Below, piece after piece: positions 27,101 through 35,756 of a DNA stretch of 64,000 nt. Location of the stretch: assembly GCF_007747655.1 (NCBI RefSeq), contig NZ_CP036274.1, forward strand, positions 806,001 through 870,000, given 5' to 3'. The notes under the pieces were generated by a model. The model was not told where the DNA came from, did not search any database, and saw only the letters and a list, made by a program, of their open reading frames with translations. The first letter of the stretch is position 1, and every line of letters starts with the position of its first letter. The position numbers were made by a program, and so were the translations under genes. The stretch is from Anatilimnocola aggregata. GTDB taxonomy: Bacteria; Planctomycetota; Planctomycetia; Pirellulales; Pirellulaceae.

Positions 27101-29242
27101 ATGAACAGCGTCCCGCCAACCACCGAGCCCTTGCTGACGCCAGCGCAATTTCTGAAAGGGGTCGGTCCCGTCAAAGCTGAGTTGCTGGCCAAGCTCGAGC
27201 TCTACTATGCCCGCGATCTGCTGTTCAACTTTCCTCGCACCTATCAGGACATGAGCGAACTGCGGACCATCGACCAGCTGGAAGAGGGCAAGCTGGCCAG
27301 CGTCACCGGAGTGATCGAAGAAGTCGACCTGCGCAACACCGGCACCGGCCGTTCGCTGTTGGGGCTTTTGGTCAAACAAGGAGCCAGCTATCTGCGCGGG
27401 CTCTGGTTCAATCAGCCTTATCTGCGTTCGAAGTTTCAGGTGGGGAGGCGGATCCTCCTTTCTGGTGAACCAAAGATGCAGGGCGTCCGCTGGGAAATGG
27501 TCCATCCCAAATTCGAGTTTTTGGCCGATGACGACGACGTACCCGCTGGGCGAATTTTGCCCGTCTATTCGCTGACCGAAGGGCTGAATCAAACGCAGAT
27601 GCGGCGGATCATGCAATCGATTGTCGAGTCGCATGCTCAACTGGTCGACGACGTCTTTCCCGATGACTTTCTGGATGCTCACAACCTGTGGCCCATTCGT
27701 GCGGCCCTGCCACAGATTCATCAGCCCCGCGATCAAGACAGTCTGGAGCAAGCCCGCCGCCGGTTCATCTATCAAGAACTCTTCGTCCTGCAGCTGGCCC
27801 TCGCCATTCGCAAATGGAAACTGACGCACCACCGCCGCGCGCCGCCGTTGCCCACTTCGGCCCGCATCGATGCCCGCATTACGCGACTCTTTCCCTTCGA
27901 GCTGACCAGCGAACAGCGGACGGCCATCGATCAAATCGCTGCTGACATGGGTCGCGAAGTGCCGATGAATCGCCTGCTGCAAGGTGACGTTGGCAGCGGC
28001 AAGACGGTGGTCGCCATGTATGCCATGCTGCTGGCCGTCGCCCACGGCAAGCAAGCGGCGCTAATGGCACCAACCGAAGTTCTCGCTCGGCAGCACGTGC
28101 AGACGTTGTCGACGGCGCTCAAGGCAAGCCAGGTGCGCATTGGCTTGCTTGTCGGTTCACTCACTGCAGCCGAGCGCAAGCAAACGCTCGATGCCCTGGC
28201 TGCTGGCGAGCTCGATATTCTCGTCGGCACGCATGCCGTGACGCACGCGCTGAATCAATCAGTTCCTGTGGCAACCTCCGACGGCTTGAGCGAAGCACTG
28301 GCCGGCGGGCGCTTTGCGAAACTAGGATTGGTGGTGATCGACGAGCAGCATAAGTTCGGTGTCAATCAGCGGGCGGCGCTCAAGCGGGCCGGCATCGATC
28401 CGCATTACCTGGTGATGACCGCCACGCCGATTCCCCGCACAGTCACCATGACCCTCTTCGGCGATCTCGACGTCTCGACCCTTCGCTCGCCGCCACCGGG
28501 CCGGCAGAAAACCCACACCTATCTGGCCGAAGATGGCCAACGCGCCCGCTGGTGGAACTTCTTCAAACAAAAACTGACCGAGGGGCGCCAAGGTTTCGTC
28601 ATTGTGCCGCTGGTCGAAGAGACCGAAGCCGTCGAAGCCGCCAGCGTGCAGCAAACGCTCGATGTCTTGCAGCGGGGCGAACTTCTTGGCTATCGCCTCG
28701 CGTCGTTGCACGGCCGGATGACCCCCATCGAAAAAGAATCGGCCATGGAGAGTTTTCGCCGCGGCCGCACGCAGGTGCTGGTGAGTACCAGCGTGGTTGA
28801 GGTCGGCGTCGATGTTCCCAATGCCACGCTCATGACCATTGAAGGGGGCGAGCGCTTTGGGCTGGCGCAGTTGCATCAGCTGCGGGGACGGATCAGCCGC
28901 GGTAGTCACGCGGGCTATCTGTGCGTCTTCGCCAATCCGTCGACCGACGATGCTCAGCGCCGGCTCGATGCCTTCACCAAATCGACCGATGGCTTTGAAC
29001 TGGCCGAGCTCGACTTTCAGCTCCGCGGCCCGGGCGATTTGTTCGGCACGCGGCAGCACGGTCTGCCGCCGCTCCGCATCGCCGACCTGGCCCGCGATGT
29101 AATCATCGTCGAAGAAGCCCGCAGCGATGCGCAAACGCTCATCGCCGCCGATCCCGACCTGACGAATCCCACCTATGCCAAACTCAAACGGATGGTCCTC
29201 GTCCGCTATGGCGAAGCGCTCGAACTGGGCGACGTAGGCTAG
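27101..29242 (+). CDS. recG: ATP-dependent DNA helicase RecG
   Basis: Branch-migrating helicase that rewinds stalled forks and Holliday junctions. 713 aa from ATG 27101. The N-terminal wedge domain begins [15 protein letters not shown] and [11 protein letters not shown]. The helicase core has Walker [17 protein letters not shown] box ([14 protein letters not shown]), TATPIPRT, and the SF2 C-terminal motifs [14 protein letters not shown] and [12 protein letters not shown] 27092 (three codons upstream) is an alternative start. The long upstream extension of the frame is antisense to the DUF1559 gene and is not coding. Confidence 0.95.
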   Translation: MNSVPPTTEPLLTPAQFLKGVGPVKAELLAKLELYYARDLLFNFPRTYQDMSELRTIDQLEEGKLASVTGVIEEVDLRNTGTGRSLLGLLVKQGASYLRGLWFNQPYLRSKFQVGRRILLSGEPKMQGVRWEMVHPKFEFLADDDDVPAGRILPVYSLTEGLNQTQMRRIMQSIVESHAQLVDDVFPDDFLDAHNLWPIRAALPQIHQPRDQDSLEQARRRFIYQELFVLQLALAIRKWKLTHHRRAPPLPTSARIDARITRLFPFELTSEQRTAIDQIAADMGREVPMNRLLQGDVGSGKTVVAMYAMLLAVAHGKQAALMAPTEVLARQHVQTLSTALKASQVRIGLLVGSLTAAERKQTLDALAAGELDILVGTHAVTHALNQSVPVATSDGLSEALAGGRFAKLGLVVIDEQHKFGVNQRAALKRAGIDPHYLVMTATPIPRTVTMTLFGDLDVSTLRSPPPGRQKTHTYLAEDGQRARWWNFFKQKLTEGRQGFVIVPLVEETEAVEAASVQQTLDVLQRGELLGYRLASLHGRMTPIEKESAMESFRRGRTQVLVSTSVVEVGVDVPNATLMTIEGGERFGLAQLHQLRGRISRGSHAGYLCVFANPSTDDAQRRLDAFTKSTDGFELAELDFQLRGPGDLFGTRQHGLPPLRIADLARDVIIVEEARSDAQTLIAADPDLTNPTYAKLKRMVLVRYGEALELGDVG

Positions 29243-29244
29243 TC

Positions 29245-29279
29245 TTCAGGGAACCCGAAGCGTGAGCGAGGAGAGCGCC
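29245..29279 (+). repeat. REP-like element, left partner of the RAYT gene
   Basis: 35 bp beginning TTCAGGGAACCCGAAG, two bases after the recG stop. It is the inverted counterpart of 29904-29938; 33 of 35 positions match, including a perfect 27-bp core from ACCCGAAGCG onward. Confidence 0.8.
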
Positions 29280-29331
29280 GCGGCTGCCAGCGCCAAGTAA
29301 CTCTGGCAGTCGTTCGTTATCGTTTAGCACC

Positions 29332-29832
29332 TCATTTTGGACGTGGGCGATCTTGACCATCGCGGACATACAAGATTGCAGCTTCCAGATGGTCATCCTC
29401 GAACAACCAACGAATGCTGCCGCGCTCGGCCCACCAGTGTTCGCGCGATTCTCGGCGATTGGTCGCGCAAAAACTCTTCAGCCGTCGTGTGAGCCAGGCT
29501 TTAATTTGCGTTCGCATCAAGCGCGGAGCAGCGCTCGCGGAGATCACGGCATGCAGGTGATTGCTGCGGCAATTTACGGCGTGCAATTGCCACTGTTTGA
29601 AATGGCAAGTTTCGCGCAGTTGATCGTGAACTTGTTCGCGCTCGGGGGGTGAGAGACGACAGGAGCCCTCTGTCATCTTCGCCATGCTCTCCAGTTCCCG
29701 CCAAGGATCTGGAAGCTGAAATCCATGACGAAACTCAACCCAGCCCCGCTGATCGCCGGGGAGCCAAGTGCCGTACGTGGCCCAGGTGAAGAAGAAGGCC
29801 AGCGGATCGGTTTGAGAACGAACAACGGTCAT
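29332..29832 (-). CDS. REP-associated tyrosine transposase (RAYT, Y1 HUH family)
   Basis: A 166-residue IS200/IS605-like single-domain transposase. The N-terminal FFFTWATYGTWLPGD is typical of RAYTs, NHLHAV holds the HUH metal-binding pair, and the C-terminal AAILYVRDG supplies the likely nucleophilic Tyr. RAYTs are single-copy domesticated transposases that cut single-stranded DNA at REP sequences. Two inverted REP-like copies flank the gene (29245-29279 and 29904-29938), the expected arrangement of a REPtron-like unit. It lies between recG and a membrane protein gene. Confidence 0.85.
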   Translation of the reverse strand: MTVVRSQTDPLAFFFTWATYGTWLPGDQRGWVEFRHGFQLPDPWRELESMAKMTEGSCRLSPPEREQVHDQLRETCHFKQWQLHAVNCRSNHLHAVISASAAPRLMRTQIKAWLTRRLKSFCATNRRESREHWWAERGSIRWLFEDDHLEAAILYVRDGQDRPRPK

Positions 29833-29903
29833 GAACGCGATGTTAGCGGGTGAGCGGCCCGGTGGAAACGGTCCAGCGGGCGACTACGCTTCCTGCGTGC
29901 GAG

Positions 29904-29938
29904 GGCGCTCTCCTCGCTCACGCTTCGGGTCACCTGAA
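29904..29938 (-). repeat. REP-like element, right partner of the RAYT gene
   Basis: Inverted copy of 29245-29279. It ends 3 bp before the stop codon of the minus-strand gene at 29942-30625 and so could also act as a 3' stem-loop when paired with a transcribed copy. Confidence 0.8.
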
Positions 29939-29941
29939 AAG

Positions 29942-30625
29942 CTACTCGGCGAGCACGATGATCTGGCTCGCTTCGAACTGGATGAGTTCGCCGTCTGCGG
30001 TGCGGAGGACGAGCGCGCCGTACATTCGCTGACCAGCGCGGGCGGGATCGACCAGGTGGACGACGAGCCGCGTCTCGGCAGAGGCGGGAAACGTGAGATC
30101 GCTCACGGCACGTGCCCAGCAGTTGTCGCTCACCACATAGTCGCCGGGGCCAAAGCGAACTTCATAGGCGGCAATGCCCACGCCGGGAATCATCGGCCGC
30201 CCCGCATTCCGCGGATAGAAAAACGCTTCCTTCACCACTTTGTCCTTGGCCGTCGGATTGACGTAAGGCATCACCTGCCCACCCGCCCCGCTGGGATAAA
30301 CCGGCGGCGCGTTATTCAGCGCCCGCGCGGGAAACCGCAGCTGGCGGTCGTTCACGTCAATCGCAGGAATCGACTCATTCAGCACATAAGGCTGCGTAGG
30401 GACCACTTGACCGGGCACAACCCGCCCAGGCACCTGCTGCACGACCACCGGGCGAACGTACGAGCGACTCGACCACGACCGCTGAATGGCCAGGATCAAC
30501 AGTGTGGCGATCAACACGCCCCCCACCAAATAGAGCCATTTGCGCTCGCGGGCATGTTGCCAATAGCGGGTCATCGAAGGGCTGTTCGCCAGCCGGTCAA
30601 ATTGAGATTGGGGTGCAGACGACAT
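29942..30625 (-). CDS. Single-pass membrane protein, unknown function
   Basis: 227 residues. A cytoplasmic N-terminus with HARERKW precedes one transmembrane helix (LYLVGGVLIATLLILAI, residues ~32-48), then a Val/Pro-rich linker (VVVQQVPGRVVPGQVVP) and an extracytoplasmic beta-rich domain. No family recognised. ATG 30625 is the only good start. The 3' end abuts a REP-like repeat. Confidence 0.6.
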   Translation of the reverse strand: MSSAPQSQFDRLANSPSMTRYWQHARERKWLYLVGGVLIATLLILAIQRSWSSRSYVRPVVVQQVPGRVVPGQVVPTQPYVLNESIPAIDVNDRQLRFPARALNNAPPVYPSGAGGQVMPYVNPTAKDKVVKEAFFYPRNAGRPMIPGVGIAAYEVRFGPGDYVVSDNCWARAVSDLTFPASAETRLVVHLVDPARAGQRMYGALVLRTADGELIQFEASQIIVLAE

Positions 30626-31054
30626 GGTGTTGCCTCTTGAGTTGAAGGTTCATCTGGTCACACATCCATGCCAACCCCAGCTAGTGCAAATGAAATGCCA
30701 GTCGATTAATTCACATTTCGCCCGGTTTTTGCCCAGGCACACCCCCAAAGTGCCCCCGTCCGCCGCAAGGTGAGCGAACGCCGACCACCGGCACCAATGT
30801 GCAACCGACCGCTTTCGAAGCCGTTCTGCCTGCAAGTAGGTCACATCCGCCGGGTGTGATCCTGGCTGGCAATTGGGACATCATTTGGCATCCGACCGAC
30901 AAACTGCAGATCCCGTTTTTCACCACTCCAGATTCCGGCCAGCGGCCAGAACCTACCGAGGACCGCGAGAATGGTTACCGTCGATCTTGCGAACTTTCTG
31001 CTGAACCTGCCGGTTCCGCGGGGGTACTTTCTGTTTACAATGTCGCGTCTCCCA
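30626..31054. other. Intergenic region upstream of tRNA-Leu
   Basis: No supported gene in 429 bp; short open frames here overlap the tRNA or lack coding character. TACAAT at 31036-31041, 14 bp before the tRNA, is a plausible -10 for tRNA transcription, but the -35 is not obvious. Confidence 0.4.
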
Positions 31055-31141
31055 GGCTGGGTGGCGAAATTGGCAGACGCACAGGACTTAAAATCCTGTG
31101 GTGGGTAATCCACCGTACGGGTTCGAGCCCCGTCCCAGCTA
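31055..31141 (+). tRNA. tRNA-Leu (anticodon UAA)
   Basis: 87 nt with long variable arm, as in class II tRNAs. The acceptor strand GGCTGGG pairs with CCCAGCT (G1-U72 wobble, as in E. coli tRNA-Leu), the anticodon stem-loop CAGGA-CTTAAAA-TCCTG gives UAA, the variable arm is GGTGGGTAATCCACC, and the T arm is ACGGG-TTCGAGC-CCCGT. CCA is not encoded. The last three bases (CTA) also form the stop codon of the integrase on the other strand. It reads UUA/UUG codons and is the attachment site of the island. Confidence 0.95.
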
Positions 31142-31144
31142 CTT
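31085..31144 (+). repeat. Attachment core copy 1 (tRNA 3' end)
   Basis: 60 bp identical to 47395-47454, of which 31087-31141 (55 bp) are also identical to 51810-51864. It covers the tRNA from within the anticodon stem to three bases past the discriminator base. Confidence 0.95.
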
Positions 31145-32383
31145 GCAGGTTCTAGACTTACGTGCTTTCTTCGGGGCCTTTGCTGGCTCCTCAGCCTTTG
31201 CGACTGTACCCAGGTACTTCGCGATTCTCTCGCCCTGGTCGTGCGCTCGATCGCGGAGATAGTACTGCTCCGTTGTCGTAAACGACGCATGCCGCATGAT
31301 GGCTTGCAGGTCGCGCGGCGGTAATCCAGCGTCCGCCATACGTTGGCCGAAACTGCGGCGGAGATCGTGCGCGGATGCCGATTTGCCGTCGGCGTTGACC
31401 GCGACATTCGCCTTTTCACCGATGAGGCTAATCGTTCTCCCGACCTGCTCTGTCGTCATTCGCCCCGTCCCCTTCTTCCGAGAGATCGGGTCGAATATCC
31501 AGCCAGACCGATCGGCCTCAGAAGTTTGGGCGATGATCGCGGCAAATGCTGGCGTTGTCGGGACGTCTTGAGCCTTCCGGTTCTTCTGCATCTTGGCCGG
31601 GATGTGAAGCAGCAGGAGGCCGCTACGGCGCCAGTGCGGTAGGATTGCCCCGTCGGCCGTCCAGTGCAACGACATCGCCTCCGAGAGCCGCAGGCCGCTT
31701 TCCCATAGCCCCCGCAGCAAGCGCTGCCAGGAAGCGACCGCCGTGGCATCTTCGGTTTCGATCGCCTTGGGAACGGCCGCCAGCATCCGCTCGAATTCTT
31801 CGGCGCAAAGCGGTCGCCCCTTATCGGGTTCGTCTACCTCGAGGAGTTCGAATTCGACGGGCTCCGGCAACCACTTCATGGGGCGATGTGTCCAGTTCAA
31901 AGCCGCGATCAACGTGGCGAGGTAGGACCGGACCGTATGCGGCGAGCGTGCCTTCTTGACCTTTCGATTTCCGCCGGACCCCGCAAGTAATTCTGCTTGC
32001 AGCCGAGCGAGCGTTGCATCTTCTGACATCTGGCCAAGGGTTGCCGGGGAAATGATAGATTCGCACACGTCCAGGCGATACTCGGCAGAGCTACGCGAAT
32101 GGCTGCTGCGCATTGTTGCAACTTTCAGCCGAGAATATTGATCGCGAAATTGTGACCATGGCATCAATGGCCCGGCGTCGCGGATCTTTCGGGGCTTGGG
32201 GTCAACTCCGAGCAGCAGCTTAGCTTCAATCTCTTTTTGCTGCTCAATCGCTTGGTTTTTATCCTCGGTTTGAGTCGAGATTCGTACCTCGCGATTTTCA
32301 CCGACGGGGGTGTAGCGAATCTGCCAGGGTCTGCCTGCTGGCTTGGCCAGGCGGACCTTTGGAACCTTTCGTTTCTTGGGCAT
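31139..32383 (-). CDS. Tyrosine recombinase/integrase of element 1
   Basis: 414 residues. An N-terminal arm-binding-like basic segment, SAM-like core-binding domain (~residues 75-180) and C-terminal catalytic domain with Arg in WESGLRLSEA, HDLRRSFGQR (H-x-x-R), IMRHASFTTTEQYY (H and nucleophilic Tyr). It inserts and excises the element at the tRNA-Leu 3' end. The start at ATG 32383 has GGAGAA 8 bases upstream. Its TAG stop is made from the last three tRNA bases, so coding DNA runs right up to the attachment core. Ends in a Lys-rich tail (KAPKKARKSRTCK). Confidence 0.95.
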   Translation of the reverse strand: MPKKRKVPKVRLAKPAGRPWQIRYTPVGENREVRISTQTEDKNQAIEQQKEIEAKLLLGVDPKPRKIRDAGPLMPWSQFRDQYSRLKVATMRSSHSRSSAEYRLDVCESIISPATLGQMSEDATLARLQAELLAGSGGNRKVKKARSPHTVRSYLATLIAALNWTHRPMKWLPEPVEFELLEVDEPDKGRPLCAEEFERMLAAVPKAIETEDATAVASWQRLLRGLWESGLRLSEAMSLHWTADGAILPHWRRSGLLLLHIPAKMQKNRKAQDVPTTPAFAAIIAQTSEADRSGWIFDPISRKKGTGRMTTEQVGRTISLIGEKANVAVNADGKSASAHDLRRSFGQRMADAGLPPRDLQAIMRHASFTTTEQYYLRDRAHDQGERIAKYLGTVAKAEEPAKAPKKARKSRTCK

Positions 32384-32404
32384 TGGAAATTCTCCGCAGA
32401 CATG

Positions 32405-32431
32405 AAAAATCCCGGCCGAACACCGACCGGG
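32405..32431 (-). terminator. Intrinsic terminator upstream of the integrase
   Basis: On the minus strand, CCCGGTCG-GTGTT-CGGCCGGG (8-bp stem, one mismatch) is followed by ATTTTT. It would stop the regulatory operon (32454-34069) from reading into the integrase, so the integrase promoter must lie in or just after it. Confidence 0.7.
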
Positions 32432-32453
32432 ACGAGGGAAGAGTCAAAAAAAT

Positions 32454-32810
32454 CTAACGCGTCTCAGGGTCCGCTTGGAACCAATGGGCTTGCTGTTGAT
32501 GGATAGCACGGTCCGCCGCGAGACTGATCGCCGTTGCTGGCTGCTCGAAAAATCCACCGGTACCAATCCAACAGCAACGACAATCGATGATTTCCGCCAG
32601 TCCGACGTAAGTCAGAATCTGAATATCACGTCGTATCGTCCTATGGCACCATGGGCGGCCCATGTATTCCGAGACTTCGGCAACTAGATCGTCGAGCAGT
32701 AGACCGTAACGCTCGCGCTGCAGGGCCTGAACCACACGAATCAGCCGTTCCAGGGCAACGCCGCGCGAGGTTTCGGCGGCCGTGAGCTTTTGCGGGGTGG
32801 TGGCAATCAA
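32454..32810 (-). CDS. Small helix-turn-helix-like protein of element 1
   Basis: 118 residues from TTG 32810, which overlaps the upstream stop as TTGA and follows a GAAAGGTGG site. The block LERLIRVVQALQRERYGLLLDDLVAEV with RTIRRDIQILTYVGLA looks like a winged-helix (DeoR/HTH_11-type) DNA-binding domain: a recognition helix 'C-H-R-T-I-R-R-D-I' typical of regulators. Likely controls the integrase or the operon. Last gene before the terminator. Confidence 0.6.
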   Translation of the reverse strand: MIATTPQKLTAAETSRGVALERLIRVVQALQRERYGLLLDDLVAEVSEYMGRPWCHRTIRRDIQILTYVGLAEIIDCRCCWIGTGGFFEQPATAISLAADRAIHQQQAHWFQADPETR

Positions 32811-33073
32811 GAGGCACCACCTTTCACCGAGCACGCTTTAGAAACGGCAGCCAAGAGAGCATCGATCGCTTCACACTCGGAAACTGACAGCGACTTATTC
32901 GCCGCGAGGGCGCGAAGCGTATCAAGTCCGTAGCCGATTTGCGTGATGGCCTGACTCAAATCCCTCGCACGCTGTTCAATGTCGTGAATGGCGACATAGC
33001 CTACGTCGAGGGCCGAATCCAGCCGCGCGAGCGCGTCGCGGGTTTGCTTCTGCTTCGAAGGTTGCCGTTTCAA
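32807..33073 (-). CDS. Hypothetical helical protein
   Basis: 88 residues, predicted all helical (DALARLDSALDVGYVAIHDI...). 4-bp overlaps on both sides place it firmly in the 34069-32454 operon. No family recognised. Confidence 0.6.
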   Translation of the reverse strand: MKRQPSKQKQTRDALARLDSALDVGYVAIHDIEQRARDLSQAITQIGYGLDTLRALAANKSLSVSECEAIDALLAAVSKACSVKGGAS

Positions 33074-33783
33074 GCTACACCCCCTTCCTCGCCAGCCAGG
33101 TCGAAGAGCAGGGCTTCACGCTCGATCGATTCAATCTCGGCCGCGGTGGGCCGAACGAGGCGAATGGGAGTAGAACCGGCTATTTGCATGTGGCCAAGCT
33201 CGCCGGTCAGGTCGTAACTAACCAGCCGAGGAAGATCACATTCGCCAATTTCGAGAACCACCCACCAATCCTGGCTGTCTTCGTCCCAGCCTTGGAGCAA
33301 CGGTCGGTTCCGTTCCGCGGCCAGTTCAATCGCTTGCTGGCGAGTGTGGCCAGCGTCAAGGTACTGATCGGTCAGCGGATTGTCACCCAAATCGAACTGT
33401 GGGATGTCCAACACTGTTGACGGCTCAAATTTAAAACTGCGGTCCCAAAGCTCGCACTGCGCGACAACATATCTTTTGCTGCCCGAGAACCTCACGGACA
33501 CCGGAGAAGATTTTTCTTCCTTCCACCGCGACACCTTGCGACGTGAAAGGCAACGATCAACGTCAACCTGATCTGCTGCGAACGTGGTCGCGATGTCAGA
33601 AATTTCCTTTTCGCCGTGGAAAATTGCCAGGGCCTCCACGGTTTCCGCGTCCTCCGTGGCAGGCTCCCAGACGTATTCATCATCCCAATTGGGCTCCACT
33701 TCATCCCTGTCGTCATCGATAGGCAGGGCAATCGCCACAGCAGCGGCCAGGAACGACCGCCGGGAAGTTGGGTGGTTATGCAT
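33070..33783 (-). CDS. Hypothetical protein, acidic, with possible Tat-like N-terminus
   Basis: 237 residues from ATG 33783, overlapping the upstream gene's stop by 8 bp. It begins MHNHPTSRRSFLAAAVAIAL, which could be a Tat signal, then turns strongly acidic (DDDRDEVEPNWDDEY). The C-terminal half contains LGDNPLTDQYLDAGHTRQQA and QDWWVVLEIGECDL. No family recognised. The frame continues upstream to 34062 but that part is antisense-type noise over the preceding gene. Confidence 0.55.
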   Translation of the reverse strand: MHNHPTSRRSFLAAAVAIALPIDDDRDEVEPNWDDEYVWEPATEDAETVEALAIFHGEKEISDIATTFAADQVDVDRCLSRRKVSRWKEEKSSPVSVRFSGSKRYVVAQCELWDRSFKFEPSTVLDIPQFDLGDNPLTDQYLDAGHTRQQAIELAAERNRPLLQGWDEDSQDWWVVLEIGECDLPRLVSYDLTGELGHMQIAGSTPIRLVRPTAAEIESIEREALLFDLAGEEGGVA

Positions 33784-34069
33784 GGGCCACCGCCTTCCGG
33801 CCCGACTTGCCGGCCAGAGCGTTGCCAATGTGCTGAATCGCCGCGGGGCTCTCGTTGACGGTGCGGAGAAGATCAGCGAATCCGCCAAAGAGATTGGCCC
33901 ATTCGTTGGCGGTTTCTTCAAAGTCGGCAACCGCGGCATTGAGACGATCAGCGGCCGAGGACTTCGGCACTTCCAGGGCGGCATTCGCATCGAGCGAGCA
34001 GACCGGCTCGAGCAGAAACGCCATTTCCTTCTGATGGACGGCGCGCGTGGGCGCAAGTACACTTTTCAT
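33776..34069 (-). CDS. Hypothetical protein, first gene of the regulatory operon
   Basis: 97 residues from ATG 34069 (GAGG site six bases upstream). Helical, with NAAVADFEETANEWANLFGGFADLL. Divergent from the XRE repressor gene, sharing its operator region. No family recognised; by position it could be an early regulator or anti-repressor. Confidence 0.55.
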   Translation of the reverse strand: MKSVLAPTRAVHQKEMAFLLEPVCSLDANAALEVPKSSAADRLNAAVADFEETANEWANLFGGFADLLRTVNESPAAIQHIGNALAGKSGRKAVAHA

Positions 34070-34142
34070 CGTAAACCTCATTAACGTGGGGTTTGCCAGG
34101 TTCCCGGGTGTTACCAGCACCGCGGGAGCCATTTTTCTTTCT

Positions 34143-34215
34143 CGTGACCACACTTGTCACGTGACTATGCCATTATTCATATTCGGATAATCAAGTCAAT
34201 CCACTTTCGGATAAT
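34143..34215. promoter_or_regulatory. Divergent promoter/operator region of element 1
   Basis: Contains the dyad CGTGAC-N7-GTCACG (34143-34161), the perfect palindrome GTCACGTGAC (34156-34165), and a direct repeat TTCGGATAAT at 34182-34191 and 34206-34215. The second GATAAT sits 7 bp before the XRE start and could be its -10, giving a leaderless mRNA. These are the likely binding sites of the XRE protein for autoregulation. Confidence 0.6.
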
Positions 34216-34221
34216 TTTTCG

Positions 34222-34437
34222 ATGTCGCTTGAAGATCAGTTGCGAACGGCGATCAAAGACTCGGGCCAGCCAGGACTTGCGATTGCTAAAGCGACCGGAG
34301 TTTCTCAGCCAGCAATTTCCCGATTTCTCTCGGGCGAGGACATTCGCTTTTCGGCAGCGTCGAAGCTCGCCGAGTACTTCGGCCTGGAACTGCGGCCGGT
34401 CGACCAGAAGGCAAAGAAGCCAGCACCCAAGAGGTAA
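34222..34437 (+). CDS. XRE/Cro-CI-family repressor of element 1
   Basis: 71 residues, one HTH domain: LAIAKATGVSQPAISRFLSG (recognition helix) followed by ASKLAEYFGLELRPV, and a Lys-rich tail. As in phages it would bind the divergent operator region and keep the element quiet. ATG 34222 has no Shine-Dalgarno site. The next gene starts 1 bp after its stop. Confidence 0.85.
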   Translation: MSLEDQLRTAIKDSGQPGLAIAKATGVSQPAISRFLSGEDIRFSAASKLAEYFGLELRPVDQKAKKPAPKR

Positions 34438-34438
34438 T

Positions 34439-35341
34439 ATGAGCGTGGAAATGATAACGCGTCTTCTTGGTGAAGGCGGAATGACCGCTGCGGAAGCGAT
34501 ACTTACATGGAAGCTCTTCGGGCCGTTAGCTACGCATATCGGCCAAAAACTACCTGGTCTGACTGACCAAGGCGCTGCCAATTTAAAAAATGTGATTAAT
34601 TTCGCGGTGGAAAAGATTGGCACGGCGATCAACGAACCAGGCCAGGTGTTGCCGCGAGTTTTTCGCGGTGCGATGAGTGAAGCAGTGTTCTGCGACGACC
34701 GAATTGCCGCTGAATACCTTGGCGGAGTTTTGGCCTCGTCGAGAGTGCCACTAATTGGCAACAAGCCCGAAGAGCCTGTTGTGGAGGAGGACGACCGTGG
34801 CGTTGTGATTAATTCCCTAATCGCCCGACTTTCTAGTTTTCAACTGCGAACCCATTATATCCTCTATCACGCGCTGCGAGACCTCTATGAGGGAGTGGGG
34901 CCAGTCAATCGCCTGCACGCTGGCGTGAAGATGCCTGGGGCGACATTCATGGTGGCATTGACACACAATCGAACGTCAGCATGCGGTGAAAAGCTTGCAG
35001 CAATTGTTAATCATGCATTCTCTGGGCTTTACCGCGAATCATTGATAGGTGATTACGAAATATTTGGCGCCGACGCGGAGAACTCATTCCGTTTTAAACC
35101 GAGTGAATTTGGTCAAGAGTTATTCATGTGGGGATATGGTTACGGAAATCTGCTTACACCACATTTTTTTAATCCACACTTGAGTTTTCCGATTAGCAGT
35201 GACATTTACCTTCCTTCGGAAGATATCAAACTGGTGGTTCACGATCCAGAAGATTCAATACAAGTTAAGTCGTATTGGTACGACCCAAATTGGTCGGAAT
35301 GGTGCTGTCGCCTAACCCGTCCATATTTTGATTTGGAGTAG
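34439..35341 (+). CDS. Hypothetical protein with possible Abi-alpha/DUF4393-like features
   Basis: 300 residues from ATG 34439 (GAGG site). N-terminal amphipathic/hydrophobic helices (AAEAILTWKLFGPLATHIGQ), a middle block EAVFCDDRIAAEYLGGVLASSR that recalls the 'D-x-x-x-A-x-x-L-x-x-L-L-A' pattern of Abi-alpha-like proteins, and a beta-rich C-terminus. The match is weak and by eye. Coupled to the repressor, so it would be expressed in the quiescent state, as superinfection-defence cargo often is. A/T-richer than the chromosome. Confidence 0.5.
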   Translation: MSVEMITRLLGEGGMTAAEAILTWKLFGPLATHIGQKLPGLTDQGAANLKNVINFAVEKIGTAINEPGQVLPRVFRGAMSEAVFCDDRIAAEYLGGVLASSRVPLIGNKPEEPVVEEDDRGVVINSLIARLSSFQLRTHYILYHALRDLYEGVGPVNRLHAGVKMPGATFMVALTHNRTSACGEKLAAIVNHAFSGLYRESLIGDYEIFGADAENSFRFKPSEFGQELFMWGYGYGNLLTPHFFNPHLSFPISSDIYLPSEDIKLVVHDPEDSIQVKSYWYDPNWSEWCCRLTRPYFDLE

Positions 35342-35346
35342 CATCC

Positions 35347-35727
35347 ATGATTCGTCTATCTTTCCTTCTGCTTGTTCTTCTCTTCACCACCGGCTGCAAC
35401 GTCGCTAGCTCAGTCATTCCCGAATCACCGTACGCGAAAGCCGTGCGCGAGGACTGGCGGGAGTCGGTTGGCGATGGCGAGCCAATCGAGATCGTCAAGG
35501 TTCATGCCGAGGGAAAGCCGGCTGACTACCTCGTCCGGCCCATTGCAGTCAAGTTTGATTCCGTTGGGATGCAATCGACCGAGTACAGGCAATGCACCGA
35601 TGCTGGAATTGCAGTTCCTGTTACTACCAAGGTGCGAGGGTTGGGCGGTCCACACGAGCAGACAACGCTCTTCATCATCGAAGGCGGCAAGGTAGCGCAG
35701 AGTTATTCAATCTACAAGCGAAAATAG
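35347..35727 (+). CDS. Small lipoprotein
   Basis: 126 residues with a lipoprotein signal (LSFLLLVLLFTTGC, lipobox TTGC). The mature part is small and beta-rich. Cotranscribed with the repressor (5-bp gap), so it may be a lysogenic-conversion or exclusion protein. Convergent with the late operon. Confidence 0.6.
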   Translation: MIRLSFLLLVLLFTTGCNVASSVIPESPYAKAVREDWRESVGDGEPIEIVKVHAEGKPADYLVRPIAVKFDSVGMQSTEYRQCTDAGIAVPVTTKVRGLGGPHEQTTLFIIEGGKVAQSYSIYKRK

Positions 35728-35756
35728 TCAACCAAATTGTCAAAGAGCCTCGGCCG

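Noticed and set aside
26900-28054. Upstream extension of the DUF1559 frame
   Set aside because: Antisense to recG; the prepilin signal fixes the real start near 26878.
30799-31155. Plus-strand frame running through tRNA-Leu
   Set aside because: It overlaps a structurally perfect tRNA and shows no protein-like conservation.
33784-34062. N-terminal extension of the 237-aa protein
   Set aside because: It is the out-of-frame reading of the 97-aa gene, which has its own start site.
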